A stretch of DNA of 7,704 nt from Clostridia bacterium (GCA_900769375.1 CAAGGN010000233.1:1-7704), one strand, 5' to 3'; counted from the stretch's first letter, positions 1 to 6,591 are shown. The notes: a model not told the origin generated them from the sequence alone. A program made the numbers and translations.

Positions 1-19
1 ACGTGTGCTCTTCCGATCT
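1..19. other. Illumina TruSeq adapter remnant at contig end
   Basis: The first 19 bases read ACGTGTGCTCTTCCGATCT. This is the 3' end of the standard Illumina TruSeq read-2 adapter, which ends ...CAGACGTGTGCTCTTCCGATCT, in the expected orientation with genomic sequence following it. The leuB protein pattern on the minus strand is good down to codon 22-24 and stops making family sense inside these bases. This is a library artefact, not biology, and it shows that position 1 is a true contig end rather than a cut inside a longer sequence. Confidence 0.96.
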
Positions 20-375
20 GGAGAAGCGTTTTTAAGTTGGGGGAAAAGTTTTGTGGGGCGCAAATTTGCAAAAAGATTAAGTTCCTTTCTAACTGCAAGC
101 AGCGCCTTTTCGGGTCTTATAGAAGGGTCAACGTTATCCCATTTAGGACCGCCTACCGCGCCTAAAAGCACACTGTCGGAATTTTTGCAGATTTCCATAC
201 CCTCTTCGGTTATGGGAACGCCATGCTTATCAATAGAGCAACCGCCTATATCCACATAACTATAATTAAACTCGTGACCGAATTTATCTGCTACTTTATT
301 TAAAACCTTAATTGCTTCGGCAACTATTTCGGGACCTATTCCGTCGCCCTCAAGCACCGCTATATTCTTATTCAT
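20..375 (-). CDS. leuB: 3-isopropylmalate dehydrogenase, N-terminal part (3' end missing)
   Basis: LeuB oxidises and decarboxylates (2R,3S)-3-isopropylmalate with NAD+ to 2-oxoisocaproate, the last dedicated step before transamination to leucine; it is a cytoplasmic dimer. About 118 codons are present of a family length near 350-360. The start is ATG at 375-373, 9 bases after AAGGAG (385-390). The protein opens MNKNIAVLEGDGIGPEIVAE, with the family's GDGIGPE motif at residues 10-16. Further on it carries LLGAVGGPKWD and then the RPEKALLAVRKEL and ANLRPTKLFP segments, whose arginines bind substrate in this family. The catalytic Tyr and Lys and the metal-binding aspartates lie in the missing C-terminal two thirds. 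Only 3 bases separate it from leuD. The frame appears to stay open to base 1, but bases 1-19 are adapter, so genuine codons end at 22-24. The GAVGGPKWD and RPEKALL segments favour LeuB over isocitrate or tartrate dehydrogenase relatives, as does the operon. Confidence 0.96.
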
Positions 376-378
376 CGA

Positions 379-864
379 TTATGACTCCTTTAATGATGCG
401 AGTAATCCGCCTTTTTTGATAATATTCTGAATAAAGGGCGGGAAGGGTTGGGCTTTATAGGTTTTGCCCGTAGTGATATTGGTAATAACACCTGTATCAA
501 AATCAACCTCTACCTCATCATTTGCGCTTATTTCTTCTGCTGCCGCTTCACATTCAAGAATGGGAAGACCGATATTTATGGCATTACGGTAGAAAATTCT
601 TGCAAAGCTTTTTGCGATAACACAACCCGTACCGCATGTTTTGATAACCAAGGGAGCATGTTCACGGGAAGAGCCGCAACCGAAGTTCCAACCTGCAACC
701 ATAACATCGCCGCTCTTTACATTTTTAACAAACTCGGTATCAATATCTTCCATACAGTGAAGCGCTAATTCCTTGGCATCAGGGGTATTAAGATAACGGG
801 CGGGAATTATAACATCGGTATCCACATTATCGGGGTATTTAAAAACTTTACCTTTGGTGTTCAT
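379..864 (-). CDS. leuD: 3-isopropylmalate dehydratase (isomerase) small subunit
   Basis: This is the swivel-domain subunit that pairs with LeuC to convert 2-isopropylmalate to 3-isopropylmalate by dehydration and rehydration in the cytoplasm. At 161 residues it is the short archaeal/clostridial type; the proteobacterial LeuD is about 200. Visible hallmarks are GKVFKYPDNVDTDVIIPARY (5-24), the GWNFGCGSSREHAP segment (58-71) whose Ser-Arg pair contacts substrate in the aconitase superfamily, and AKSFARIFYRNAINIGLPIL (84-103). The specificity loop after IPARY reads YLNT (24-27). Homoaconitase-type subunits typically have YLRT and characterised archaeal isopropylmalate subunits YLVM or YLVY, so sequence alone leaves substrate slightly open; the leuA-leuC-leuD-leuB context decides for isopropylmalate. 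The ATG at 864-862 overlaps the leuC TAA by one base (TAATG), with AAGGGGG (872-878) just upstream. Confidence 0.96.
   Translation of the reverse strand: MNTKGKVFKYPDNVDTDVIIPARYLNTPDAKELALHCMEDIDTEFVKNVKSGDVMVAGWNFGCGSSREHAPLVIKTCGTGCVIAKSFARIFYRNAINIGLPILECEAAAEEISANDEVEVDFDTGVITNITTGKTYKAQPFPPFIQNIIKKGGLLASLKES
385..390 (-). promoter_or_regulatory. leuB ribosome binding site
   Basis: The minus strand reads AAGGAG 9 bases before the leuB ATG (375-373). The site lies inside the last codons of leuD, so ribosomes finishing leuD sit directly over the leuB start region. It fixes the leuB start; no competing start is needed. Confidence 0.8.
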
Positions 865-2126
865 TATTCCGCCCCCTTATAATCTACAATATAACCCGTC
901 AAAGCACTTGCGGCGGCGGTCAAAGGAGAAGCCAGATATACTTCGCTCTCGGTATGACCCATACGACCTACAAAGTTACGGTTAGTAGTAGCAATACATC
1001 TTTCGCCTTTAGCGAGAATTCCCATATATCCGCCAAGGCAGGGTCCGCAGGTGGGGGTGGAAACTACTGCTCCCGCATCGATAAATGCGGTTATAAAGCC
1101 CTTTTCAACACATTCGCGGTAAATCTGCATGGTAGCAGGAATTATAATGCAACGAACACCGTCCGCTACCTTTTTGCCCTTTAGCACCTTGAAGGCCGCT
1201 TCCATATCTTCCATTCTTCCATTGGTACAGCTACCGATAACAACCTGATCGATTTTTATATCCGTTAGTTCATTTGCGGGGTGGGTGTTTTCAGGAAGAT
1301 GAGGACAAGCAACAGTAGGAACGATTTTCGAAAGATTTATATCAATAACCTTTTCGTAAACCGCGTCGCTATCGGCCTCGTAAACCACGGGCTTTCGTTC
1401 GCTTCTGCCCTCGAGATAGTTCATAGTGACTTCGTCAATGGGGAAAATGCCGTTTTTAGCGCCCGCCTCTATTGCCATATTGCAGATGCAAAGACGGTCA
1501 TCCATAGAAAGATTTTTAACGCCCTCGCCTACAAATTCCATACTCTTATAAAGGGCGCCGTCAACGCCTATCATACCGATAATGGTAAGTATAACATCCT
1601 TACCGCTGCAGTTGGCATTGAGTTTACCCGTAAGGTTAAACTTTATTGCGGAAGGAACCTTAAACCAAGCGGTACCTGTTGCCATTCCTGCCGCCATATC
1701 GGTTGAGCCGACGCCTGTTGAAAAGGCACCGAGGGCTCCGTAGGTGCATGTATGGCTATCTGCGCCGATAATACAGTCGCCCGCAGTTACAACACCCTGC
1801 TCGGGCAAAAGGGCGTGTTCGATACCCATTTTACCAACATCATAAAAATGGCTTATGCAATTTTTACAAGCAAATTCTCTGCAGGTTTTGGACTGCTCTG
1901 CCGCCTTTATATCCTTATTGGGAACAAAGTGGTCAAGAACGATAGCGATTTTATCCTTATTGAAAACCTCGGTAAAACCGCCCTTATTAAACTCGTTAAC
2001 GGCTACGGGTGTGGTTATATCATTACCGAGAACTATATCAAGCTTGGCGCTGATAAGCTGACCTGCCTCTACGCTTTCAAGACCTGCGTGGGCGGCAAGG
2101 ATTTTTTGTGTTAAAGTCATACCCAT
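864..2126 (-). CDS. leuC: 3-isopropylmalate dehydratase large subunit, [4Fe-4S]
   Basis: LeuC is the catalytic, iron-sulfur-bearing subunit of isopropylmalate isomerase and works as a heterodimer with LeuD. Its 420 residues match the short archaeal/clostridial LeuC group; proteobacterial LeuC is about 465. The three cluster ligands are visible: Cys300 in VIGSCTNGR (297-304) and Cys360 and Cys363 in TPTCGPCLGG (357-366). Other aconitase-superfamily signatures are GADSHTCTYGALGAF (121-135) with TGVGSTD after it, and TNRNFVGRMGH (381-391). Two in-frame ATGs exist, at 2126 and 2120. The first is preferred because AGGAGAA (2134-2140) ends 7 bases before it, against 13 for the second, and related proteins commonly open MGMT. 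leuC begins 4 bases after the leuA stop. Homoaconitase large subunits are close homologues, but the leucine operon makes isopropylmalate the likely substrate. Confidence 0.97.
   Translation of the reverse strand: MGMTLTQKILAAHAGLESVEAGQLISAKLDIVLGNDITTPVAVNEFNKGGFTEVFNKDKIAIVLDHFVPNKDIKAAEQSKTCREFACKNCISHFYDVGKMGIEHALLPEQGVVTAGDCIIGADSHTCTYGALGAFSTGVGSTDMAAGMATGTAWFKVPSAIKFNLTGKLNANCSGKDVILTIIGMIGVDGALYKSMEFVGEGVKNLSMDDRLCICNMAIEAGAKNGIFPIDEVTMNYLEGRSERKPVVYEADSDAVYEKVIDINLSKIVPTVACPHLPENTHPANELTDIKIDQVVIGSCTNGRMEDMEAAFKVLKGKKVADGVRCIIIPATMQIYRECVEKGFITAFIDAGAVVSTPTCGPCLGGYMGILAKGERCIATTNRNFVGRMGHTESEVYLASPLTAAASALTGYIVDYKGAE
872..878 (-). promoter_or_regulatory. leuD ribosome binding site inside leuC
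   Basis: The minus strand reads AAGGGGG about 7 bases before the leuD ATG. It is less canonical than the AGGAG sites elsewhere in the operon. Its place within the leuC 3' end, plus the TAATG stop-start overlap, suggests leuD translation depends partly on ribosomes arriving from leuC. Confidence 0.6.
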
Positions 2127-2130
2127 AACC

Positions 2131-3792
2131 TTATTCTCCTATACTTCTGTTTATGGCAGAGAAAAGCGCATTTATTGAGGAAGCGATAATATCATCGTGG
2201 ATACCTGCACCCCAAACCTTCTCTCCGTTTTCTCTAACTATACTTACGTAGGTAATCGCCTGAGAGGACGAACCTATTGAAAGAGCGTGTTCTTCATACG
2301 TAAGACCCGAAAATTCAATTCCAAGACGGTCTTTAACCGCATTGCTTACGGCATCAAGTCGACCGTTACCCGTAGCATGCAAATCCATACGATTACCGTC
2401 GATTTCAACGGTTAAAGCAACATTGATTTCGGGTGTTCTTGTAAAGTGATAATCGATAAGCTTTATATGGGTGTTTATATTTACATAAGTTTGGGTAAAT
2501 ACATCAAGCACCTCTTGAGGTGAAAGTTCGGCGTGAGCGTGATCGGAAACGCTCTTAACCGTATAACCCACATCCTCGCGCATTTTAGCGGGAAGAACAT
2601 AACCGAAATTATGTTCAAGCAGATAACCGATTCCGCCCTTGCCCGACTGAGAATTTATGCGGATAACATCGGTTTCATATTCCCTGCCCACATCTGCAGG
2701 GTCAATAGGTAAGTAAGGAACGGTCCAAGTATCGCAGTTCTTTTCTTCGCGCCACTTCATACCCTTTGCAATAGCATCCTGATGAGAGCCCGAGAAAGCG
2801 GCGAAAACAAGCTTACCCGCATAGGGTTGGCGGTCATAAACCTGCATTCTTGTAACTCTCTCATAGAGTTCTGCAATTTTTGGCATATTTGATAAATCAA
2901 GTTCGGGGTCGACACCCTGCGCATACATATTAAGAGCCAAGGTTACGATATCAGCGTTACCCGTTCTCTCGCCATTTCCAAACAATGTGCCTTCAATTCT
3001 ATCGGCGCCCGCCAATATACCGAGCTCACAATCGGCCACGGCGCAACCGCGGTCGTTATGGGGATGGAGAGAAACCTCGACTGCATCTCTATATTTAAGA
3101 TTATCGCACATATATTCAACCTGATCGGCGTAAACATGGGGAGAAGATAATTCCACGGTTACGGGAAGGTTAATAATGGCTTTTCTATCGGGTGTTGGCT
3201 TCCAGATATCAAGAACGGCGTTGCAAACTTCGAGAGCATACTCGGGCTCGGTTCCCGTAAAGGATTCGGGAGAATATTCATAACGGAAATTAGCGCCCGT
3301 TTCCTCGGCAATTTTATTAAAGAGTTTGGCGCCCTCAATAGCTATTTGCTTTATTTCCTCTTTGGATTTTCTGAAAACCTGCTCTCTTTGAGCAAGAGAG
3401 GTAGAATTATAAAGATGTACCACCGCATTTTTGCAACCTTTAAGGGCATCAAAGGTTTTGCGGATAATATGTTCACGGCTTTGGGTTAAAACCTGAACGG
3501 TAACATCATCAGGAATCATATTGTTATCAATAAGGGTGCGAAGGAAGGTATATTCCGTTTCGCTTGCGGCGGGAAAACCAACCTCAATTTCCTTAAAACC
3601 AACCTCGACTAAAAGCTTAAAAAACTCAAGCTTTTCTTCCAAAGACATTGGAATTATAAGGGACTGATTTCCGTCTCTTAAATCCACAGAGCACCAAGTA
3701 GGCGCTTTTTCTATATAAATTTTATCCGCCCATTTTCTTGCGGGGTTTTTCACGGGGAAAAACTGACGGGTATATTTACTTACGTTTTGCAA
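2131..3792 (-). CDS. leuA: 2-isopropylmalate synthase, long (type 2) form, TTG start
   Basis: LeuA condenses acetyl-CoA with 2-oxoisovalerate to 2-isopropylmalate, the committed and usually leucine-inhibited step of leucine synthesis. The 553-residue length and the opening with an FFPVKNPARKWADKIYIEKAPTWCSVDLRDGNQ pattern (from residue 11; W33-C34, DLRDGNQ 37-43) place it in the yeast/actinobacterial-like long family (leuA_yeast type), not the ~510-residue E. coli type. The TIM-barrel catalytic domain runs to about 330. It shows DLRDGNQ with metal-binding Asp, the HPHNDRG motif (243-249; metal ligands His243, His245), GNGERTGN (272-279) and SGSHQ (334-338). A linker follows, then a regulatory LeuA dimer domain at roughly 425-553 with GNGRLDA (475-481) and WGAGIHDDI (527-535). 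The start is TTG at 3792-3790, 7 bases after GGAGGAA. No in-frame ATG occurs before residue 49, inside the barrel, so TTG is well supported. ridA ends 15 bases upstream. Confidence 0.97.
   Translation of the reverse strand: MQNVSKYTRQFFPVKNPARKWADKIYIEKAPTWCSVDLRDGNQSLIIPMSLEEKLEFFKLLVEVGFKEIEVGFPAASETEYTFLRTLIDNNMIPDDVTVQVLTQSREHIIRKTFDALKGCKNAVVHLYNSTSLAQREQVFRKSKEEIKQIAIEGAKLFNKIAEETGANFRYEYSPESFTGTEPEYALEVCNAVLDIWKPTPDRKAIINLPVTVELSSPHVYADQVEYMCDNLKYRDAVEVSLHPHNDRGCAVADCELGILAGADRIEGTLFGNGERTGNADIVTLALNMYAQGVDPELDLSNMPKIAELYERVTRMQVYDRQPYAGKLVFAAFSGSHQDAIAKGMKWREEKNCDTWTVPYLPIDPADVGREYETDVIRINSQSGKGGIGYLLEHNFGYVLPAKMREDVGYTVKSVSDHAHAELSPQEVLDVFTQTYVNINTHIKLIDYHFTRTPEINVALTVEIDGNRMDLHATGNGRLDAVSNAVKDRLGIEFSGLTYEEHALSIGSSSQAITYVSIVRENGEKVWGAGIHDDIIASSINALFSAINRSIGE
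2134..2140 (-). promoter_or_regulatory. leuC ribosome binding site, decides between two ATGs
   Basis: The minus strand reads AGGAGAA, placed over the last codons of leuA. It is 7 bases from the ATG at 2126 and 13 bases from the second in-frame ATG at 2120. The spacing supports the upstream start and a protein beginning MGMTLTQK. Confidence 0.75.
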
Positions 3793-3799
3793 CTTTAAG

Positions 3800-3806
3800 T
3801 TCCTCC
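3800..3806 (-). promoter_or_regulatory. leuA ribosome binding site for a TTG start
   Basis: The minus strand reads GGAGGAA 7 bases before TTG (3792-3790), in the 15-base gap after the ridA stop. It is the strongest Shine-Dalgarno match in the window and the main evidence for the non-ATG start. A strong site with a weak start codon may balance leuA output; that part is inference. Confidence 0.8.
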
Positions 3807-3807
3807 G

Positions 3808-4185
3808 TTAACCAATGTACGCTATTACTTCAACCTCAACAAGAGCGCCTTTAGGCAGGTCCTTTGCAGCAACGCAGCTTCTTGCGGGGGCTTCGGTGAT
3901 ATACTTGCCGTAAACCTCGTTAAAGGCGGCAAAATCGGCAATATCACTTAAAAAACAGGTGGTTTTAATAATATTCTTCATATCGCTTCCCGCCTCTTTT
4001 AAAACGGCAGAAAGGTTTTTCATAACCTGCTCGGTCTGTTCGGTTACATTATCGCCAACCAAAGCGGCAGTTTCGGGAGAAAGGGCAATTTGGCCCGAAG
4101 TATAAACCATATTTCCGTAAATAATCGCTTGGGAATAAGGTCCTATGGCCTTGGGAGCATTATTTGTACTAACTTTATTTAACAT
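3808..4185 (-). CDS. ridA: RidA family enamine/imine deaminase
   Basis: RidA hydrolyses the reactive enamine/imine intermediates 2-aminocrotonate and 2-aminoacrylate, released by PLP enzymes such as IlvA, to 2-oxoacids and ammonia. This prevents damage to other PLP enzymes. The 125-residue length is typical of the trimeric YjgF/YER057c/UK114 family. Key positions match E. coli RidA: GPYSQA (15-20, Tyr17), TSGQIAL (29-35), and PARSCVAAKDLPKGALVEVE (100-119), containing Arg102, Cys104 and Glu117 (equivalent to Arg105, Cys107 and Glu120). Retention of the arginine argues for an active deaminase of the RidA subgroup rather than an Rid1-7 relative lacking it. The ATG at 4185 follows AGGAG (4194-4198), and ridA starts 11 bases after ilvA. 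Being next to the enzyme that produces its substrate is strong functional support. Confidence 0.95.
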   Translation of the reverse strand: MLNKVSTNNAPKAIGPYSQAIIYGNMVYTSGQIALSPETAALVGDNVTEQTEQVMKNLSAVLKEAGSDMKNIIKTTCFLSDIADFAAFNEVYGKYITEAPARSCVAAKDLPKGALVEVEVIAYIG

Positions 4186-4193
4186 TATATTTT

Positions 4194-4198
4194 CTCCT
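4194..4198 (-). promoter_or_regulatory. ridA ribosome binding site overlapping the ilvA stop codon
   Basis: The minus strand reads TAGGAG: the TAG stop of ilvA (4199-4197) supplies the first bases of the AGGAG Shine-Dalgarno sequence, which sits 8 bases before the ridA ATG. Ribosomes terminating on ilvA are therefore placed exactly at the ridA initiation site, a layout that fits coupled output of the two enzymes. Confidence 0.75.
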
Positions 4199-5399
4199 AA
4201 AGAATTTTTATACCCGCATCAGTAAGGGCTTTTTTAATGGCTTCAATATGCTCAAAATTACGTGTTTCAAGGGTTACTCTAAGGTAACAACCGTTAACAT
4301 CCGAGCCCTCGCCTGCGTGTTCGTGGTGAACAGAGGTAACGTTACCGCCGTGCTCCGCAATGATACGGGAAACAGCCAAAAGCTGACCCGGTTTATCAAC
4401 AAGCTCGATAAGAAGTCGGCACTTTCTGCCCGACATCATAAGACCGCGGGCAATTACTCTTGAAAGGATGGTAACATCAATATTACCGCCTGAAAGGAGG
4501 CAAACCGCCTTCTTGCCTTCAAGATTTACCTTGCCGAACATTGCGGCGGCAACCGCAACGGCACCTGCGCCTTCGGTAACAAGTTTGTGCTGCTCCATAA
4601 GGGCAAGGATTGCAGCGGCAATTTCATCATCATTTACGGTTACGATTTCATCTACATATTTAGAGCAAAGCTCGTATGTAAGAGTGCCGGGTTCCTTAAC
4701 GGCGATACCGTCGGCAATAGTAAATACCGAGTCGAGTCGCTCAATATGGGAATCGTTTATGGAATTAAGCATTGAAGGGGCTCCCGATGCCTGAACACCG
4801 TAAACCTTAACGTTAGGATTAAGGGCTTTAATAGTATAGGCAATACCCGAAATAAGTCCGCCACCGCCTATGGGAACAATTACGGCATCCATATCGGGAA
4901 GCTGCTCGGCAAGTTCCAAAGCAATAGTTCCCTGACCTGCTATAACATCGGGGTCATCAAAGGGATGAATAAAGGTATATCCTTCCTTATCACGAAGTTC
5001 TAATGCCTTATTATAAGCATCATCATAAACGCCTTCAACGAGACAGATTTCTGCGCCGTAGCTTCTTGTTGCCTCAACCTTGGAAATAGGAGCGCCATCG
5101 GGCAGACAAATTACGGATTTAATTCCGTTTTTCTGCGCCGCCAAAGCAACGCCTTGCGCGTGGTTACCCGCAGAACAAGCTATAACGCCTCTCGATTTTT
5201 CCTCATCCGTAAGGGTGGACATTTTATAATAAGCGCCGCGCACCTTAAAGGAGCCGGTTATCTGCAAATTTTCTGTTTTAAGATATAGCTCTACGCCCTT
5301 TTTAAGCTTGGGAGCGTAGAGAACGTCGGTCTGAATCGCAACGTCTTTTAAAGCATATTTTGCTTTATAAACATTATCAAGAGTTAGTTCTTTCATCAT
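4197..5399 (-). CDS. ilvA: Threonine ammonia-lyase (threonine dehydratase), single ACT domain form
   Basis: A PLP enzyme that converts threonine to 2-oxobutyrate and ammonia, the entry to isoleucine. The fold-type II PLP domain spans about residues 1-320: SFKVRGA (50-56) with the PLP Schiff-base Lys52, SAGNHAQG (76-83), the phosphate-binding PIGGGGLISG (176-185) and SGGNID (303-308). An ACT-type regulatory domain covers about 328-400 (RLLIELVDKPGQLLAVSRII and following). At 400 residues it is the medium form with one C-terminal ACT domain, longer than catabolic TdcB (about 330) and shorter than E. coli IlvA (about 514). Its place in an ilv/leu operon with ridA directly downstream argues for the biosynthetic role. 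Two adjacent ATGs occur, at 5399 and 5396. AGAAGGG (5404-5410) is 4 bases from the first and 7 from the second, so the true product may be 399 residues. The ATPase gene stops one base upstream. Serine dehydratase activity is a possible side reaction. Confidence 0.95.
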   Translation of the reverse strand: MMKELTLDNVYKAKYALKDVAIQTDVLYAPKLKKGVELYLKTENLQITGSFKVRGAYYKMSTLTDEEKSRGVIACSAGNHAQGVALAAQKNGIKSVICLPDGAPISKVEATRSYGAEICLVEGVYDDAYNKALELRDKEGYTFIHPFDDPDVIAGQGTIALELAEQLPDMDAVIVPIGGGGLISGIAYTIKALNPNVKVYGVQASGAPSMLNSINDSHIERLDSVFTIADGIAVKEPGTLTYELCSKYVDEIVTVNDDEIAAAILALMEQHKLVTEGAGAVAVAAAMFGKVNLEGKKAVCLLSGGNIDVTILSRVIARGLMMSGRKCRLLIELVDKPGQLLAVSRIIAEHGGNVTSVHHEHAGEGSDVNGCYLRVTLETRNFEHIEAIKKALTDAGIKIL

Positions 5400-5400
5400 T

Positions 5401-6591
5401 TTACCCTTCTGTTTTTAAACTGTTTATAAACTGTTCGGCGGCTCTTGGAGAGCGGCTTCCCTTTTGCAGAGCAAAGGCCTCTGCTTTAATATCAAGTTCT
5501 TGTTTATCGGCTTTAATTCCGTTTTTATCTGCAAGTATATGCACAATATCAAGATAAAGCGACTTATTGGGTCTTTCAAAATAGACCGTCAAACCGAATC
5601 TGTCGGATAGGGACATAAGTTCTTGCACCGTATCATTATGATGAACATCATCCGCCACTGCCCTATCCGAAAAGTTTTCCTTAACTATATGGCGGCGATT
5701 ACTTGTAGCATAGATAACCGCATTGCTTGTCTTCGCCGAAGCAGAGCCCTCCAAAGCGGCTTTTAGCATACTAAAGCAGTCATCATTCTTATTAAATGAA
5801 AGGTCATCAATAAAGATAATAAATTTTAATGGGTTATCGGCAATTCTTCCCATAATATAAGAAAGGGAGAAAAGCTGGTCCTTTCTGATTTCAATAAGGC
5901 GAACGCCCTCATCAAAGTAATAATTGGCGCTTGCCTTAACGGTTGAAGATTTGCCCGTTCCCGCGTCACCGAATAAAAGCACATTCGCGGCGGGCTTTCC
6001 TTCTACAAGGGCTTTTGTATTATCAAAAACTTGTTTTCTTTCTTTTTCATAACCTACGAAATCATCTACGGATACTGTATCAGCGGATTTAACGGGAATA
6101 ATCTCGCCGTTTTCCACCTTGAACATTTTATGGGTGGCAAAAATTCCGTAGCCAAAGCGGTCGATATTTAAAAGCCGTTCGTTATAGCCCTTAACAAAGT
6201 CGACTCTTTTATTTTCAAAATATGGTTTATACCCATCATACTCCAACATATTCCATAGATCAGAATAATGCAATTCTGTAAGCCGAGTTAGAATTGAAAG
6301 CTCCTTCTCTGCATTTAGTTTAAGAGCCTGAGACATAGGTGCTTTCTGCGCTGTGCCAACAATATATTTATTCTCGTCGGAATAAACGGCGCGGCGCAGA
6401 AAGGCAGAAAACGAATAATTATCTTCTGCAAGAGAATAGACAAACCTGCCGTAAGCAAGAGCTTTTTCTTCTATGCAGTTTGCTTTTAAAAATTCTATAA
6501 GCGCACTAAGGGTTTCGGTTTTTAAGATTTCTCTAAAAACCGAAAGTGACATTAACTCTATGCATAGTTTTCTTTGCTCTTGCTTCGTCAT
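5401..6591 (-). CDS. DUF815-type AAA+ ATPase, function unknown, embedded in BCAA operon
   Basis: The protein has 396 residues. The C-terminal half (about 175-396) is a clear AAA+ module: Walker A GDAGTGKSS (208-216), Walker B FIIFIDD (257-263), sensor-1-like IYATSNRR (293-300, Asn298), SLSDRFGL (327-334) with a possible arginine finger, and SRSPRAA (379-385) as a sensor-2 region. The combination of LLFGDAGTGKSSTVKA, IDDLSF, YATSNRRHIV and SLSDRFGLT is that of the DUF815 family (PF05673), whose members have no firmly assigned role that I know of. Residues 1-175 are mostly helical by appearance with no signal peptide or membrane segment, so a cytoplasmic location is likely. The ATG at 6591 follows GAAGGA (6601-6606). 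It starts 6 bases after ilvD and stops one base before ilvA, so it is co-transcribed. All catalytic motifs are intact. A chaperone or remodelling role for a neighbouring enzyme is conceivable but unproven. Confidence 0.9.
   Translation of the reverse strand: MTKQEQRKLCIELMSLSVFREILKTETLSALIEFLKANCIEEKALAYGRFVYSLAEDNYSFSAFLRRAVYSDENKYIVGTAQKAPMSQALKLNAEKELSILTRLTELHYSDLWNMLEYDGYKPYFENKRVDFVKGYNERLLNIDRFGYGIFATHKMFKVENGEIIPVKSADTVSVDDFVGYEKERKQVFDNTKALVEGKPAANVLLFGDAGTGKSSTVKASANYYFDEGVRLIEIRKDQLFSLSYIMGRIADNPLKFIIFIDDLSFNKNDDCFSMLKAALEGSASAKTSNAVIYATSNRRHIVKENFSDRAVADDVHHNDTVQELMSLSDRFGLTVYFERPNKSLYLDIVHILADKNGIKADKQELDIKAEAFALQKGSRSPRAAEQFINSLKTEG
5404..5410 (-). promoter_or_regulatory. ilvA ribosome binding site, bears on choice between tandem ATGs
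   Basis: The minus strand reads AGAAGGG across the last sense codons of the ATPase gene. Its spacing is 4 bases to the ATG at 5399 and 7 bases to the ATG at 5396, so the second is better placed. It is a moderate match, and ribosomes leaving the ATPase gene probably contribute to initiation. Confidence 0.55.

Noticed and set aside
5..259. Plus-strand open frame of 84 codons at the window start
   Set aside because: It starts inside the adapter remnant and runs antisense to leuB, whose minus-strand translation is clearly conserved.
1281..1706. Plus-strand open frame of 141 codons opposite leuC
   Set aside because: It lies wholly antisense to leuC, which carries all expected motifs. The translation has no recognisable domain, and it is one of several similar frames opposite well-supported genes (for example 1752-2114, 448-768, 4468-4794, 7345-7674), as expected from codon bias.
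864..2126. LeuC/LeuD as a homoaconitase or a methanogen-type coenzyme B pathway enzyme
   Set aside because: The subunits resemble archaeal HacA/HacB in length, but leuA and leuB flank them and no homocitrate synthase or other aks gene is visible.
2943..3137. Second minus-strand open frame of 64 codons inside leuA
   Set aside because: It is an out-of-frame frame nested in the catalytic barrel of leuA, with no recognisable ribosome binding site and no recognisable protein pattern.
5401..6591. Reading the ATPase as a mobile-element helper (IstB-like) or a phage/defence ATPase
   Set aside because: The Walker A, IDDLSF, YATSNRR and SLSDRFGL pattern is that of DUF815. No transposase, inverted repeats, integrase or defence partner gene lies nearby, and the spacing is that of an operon member.
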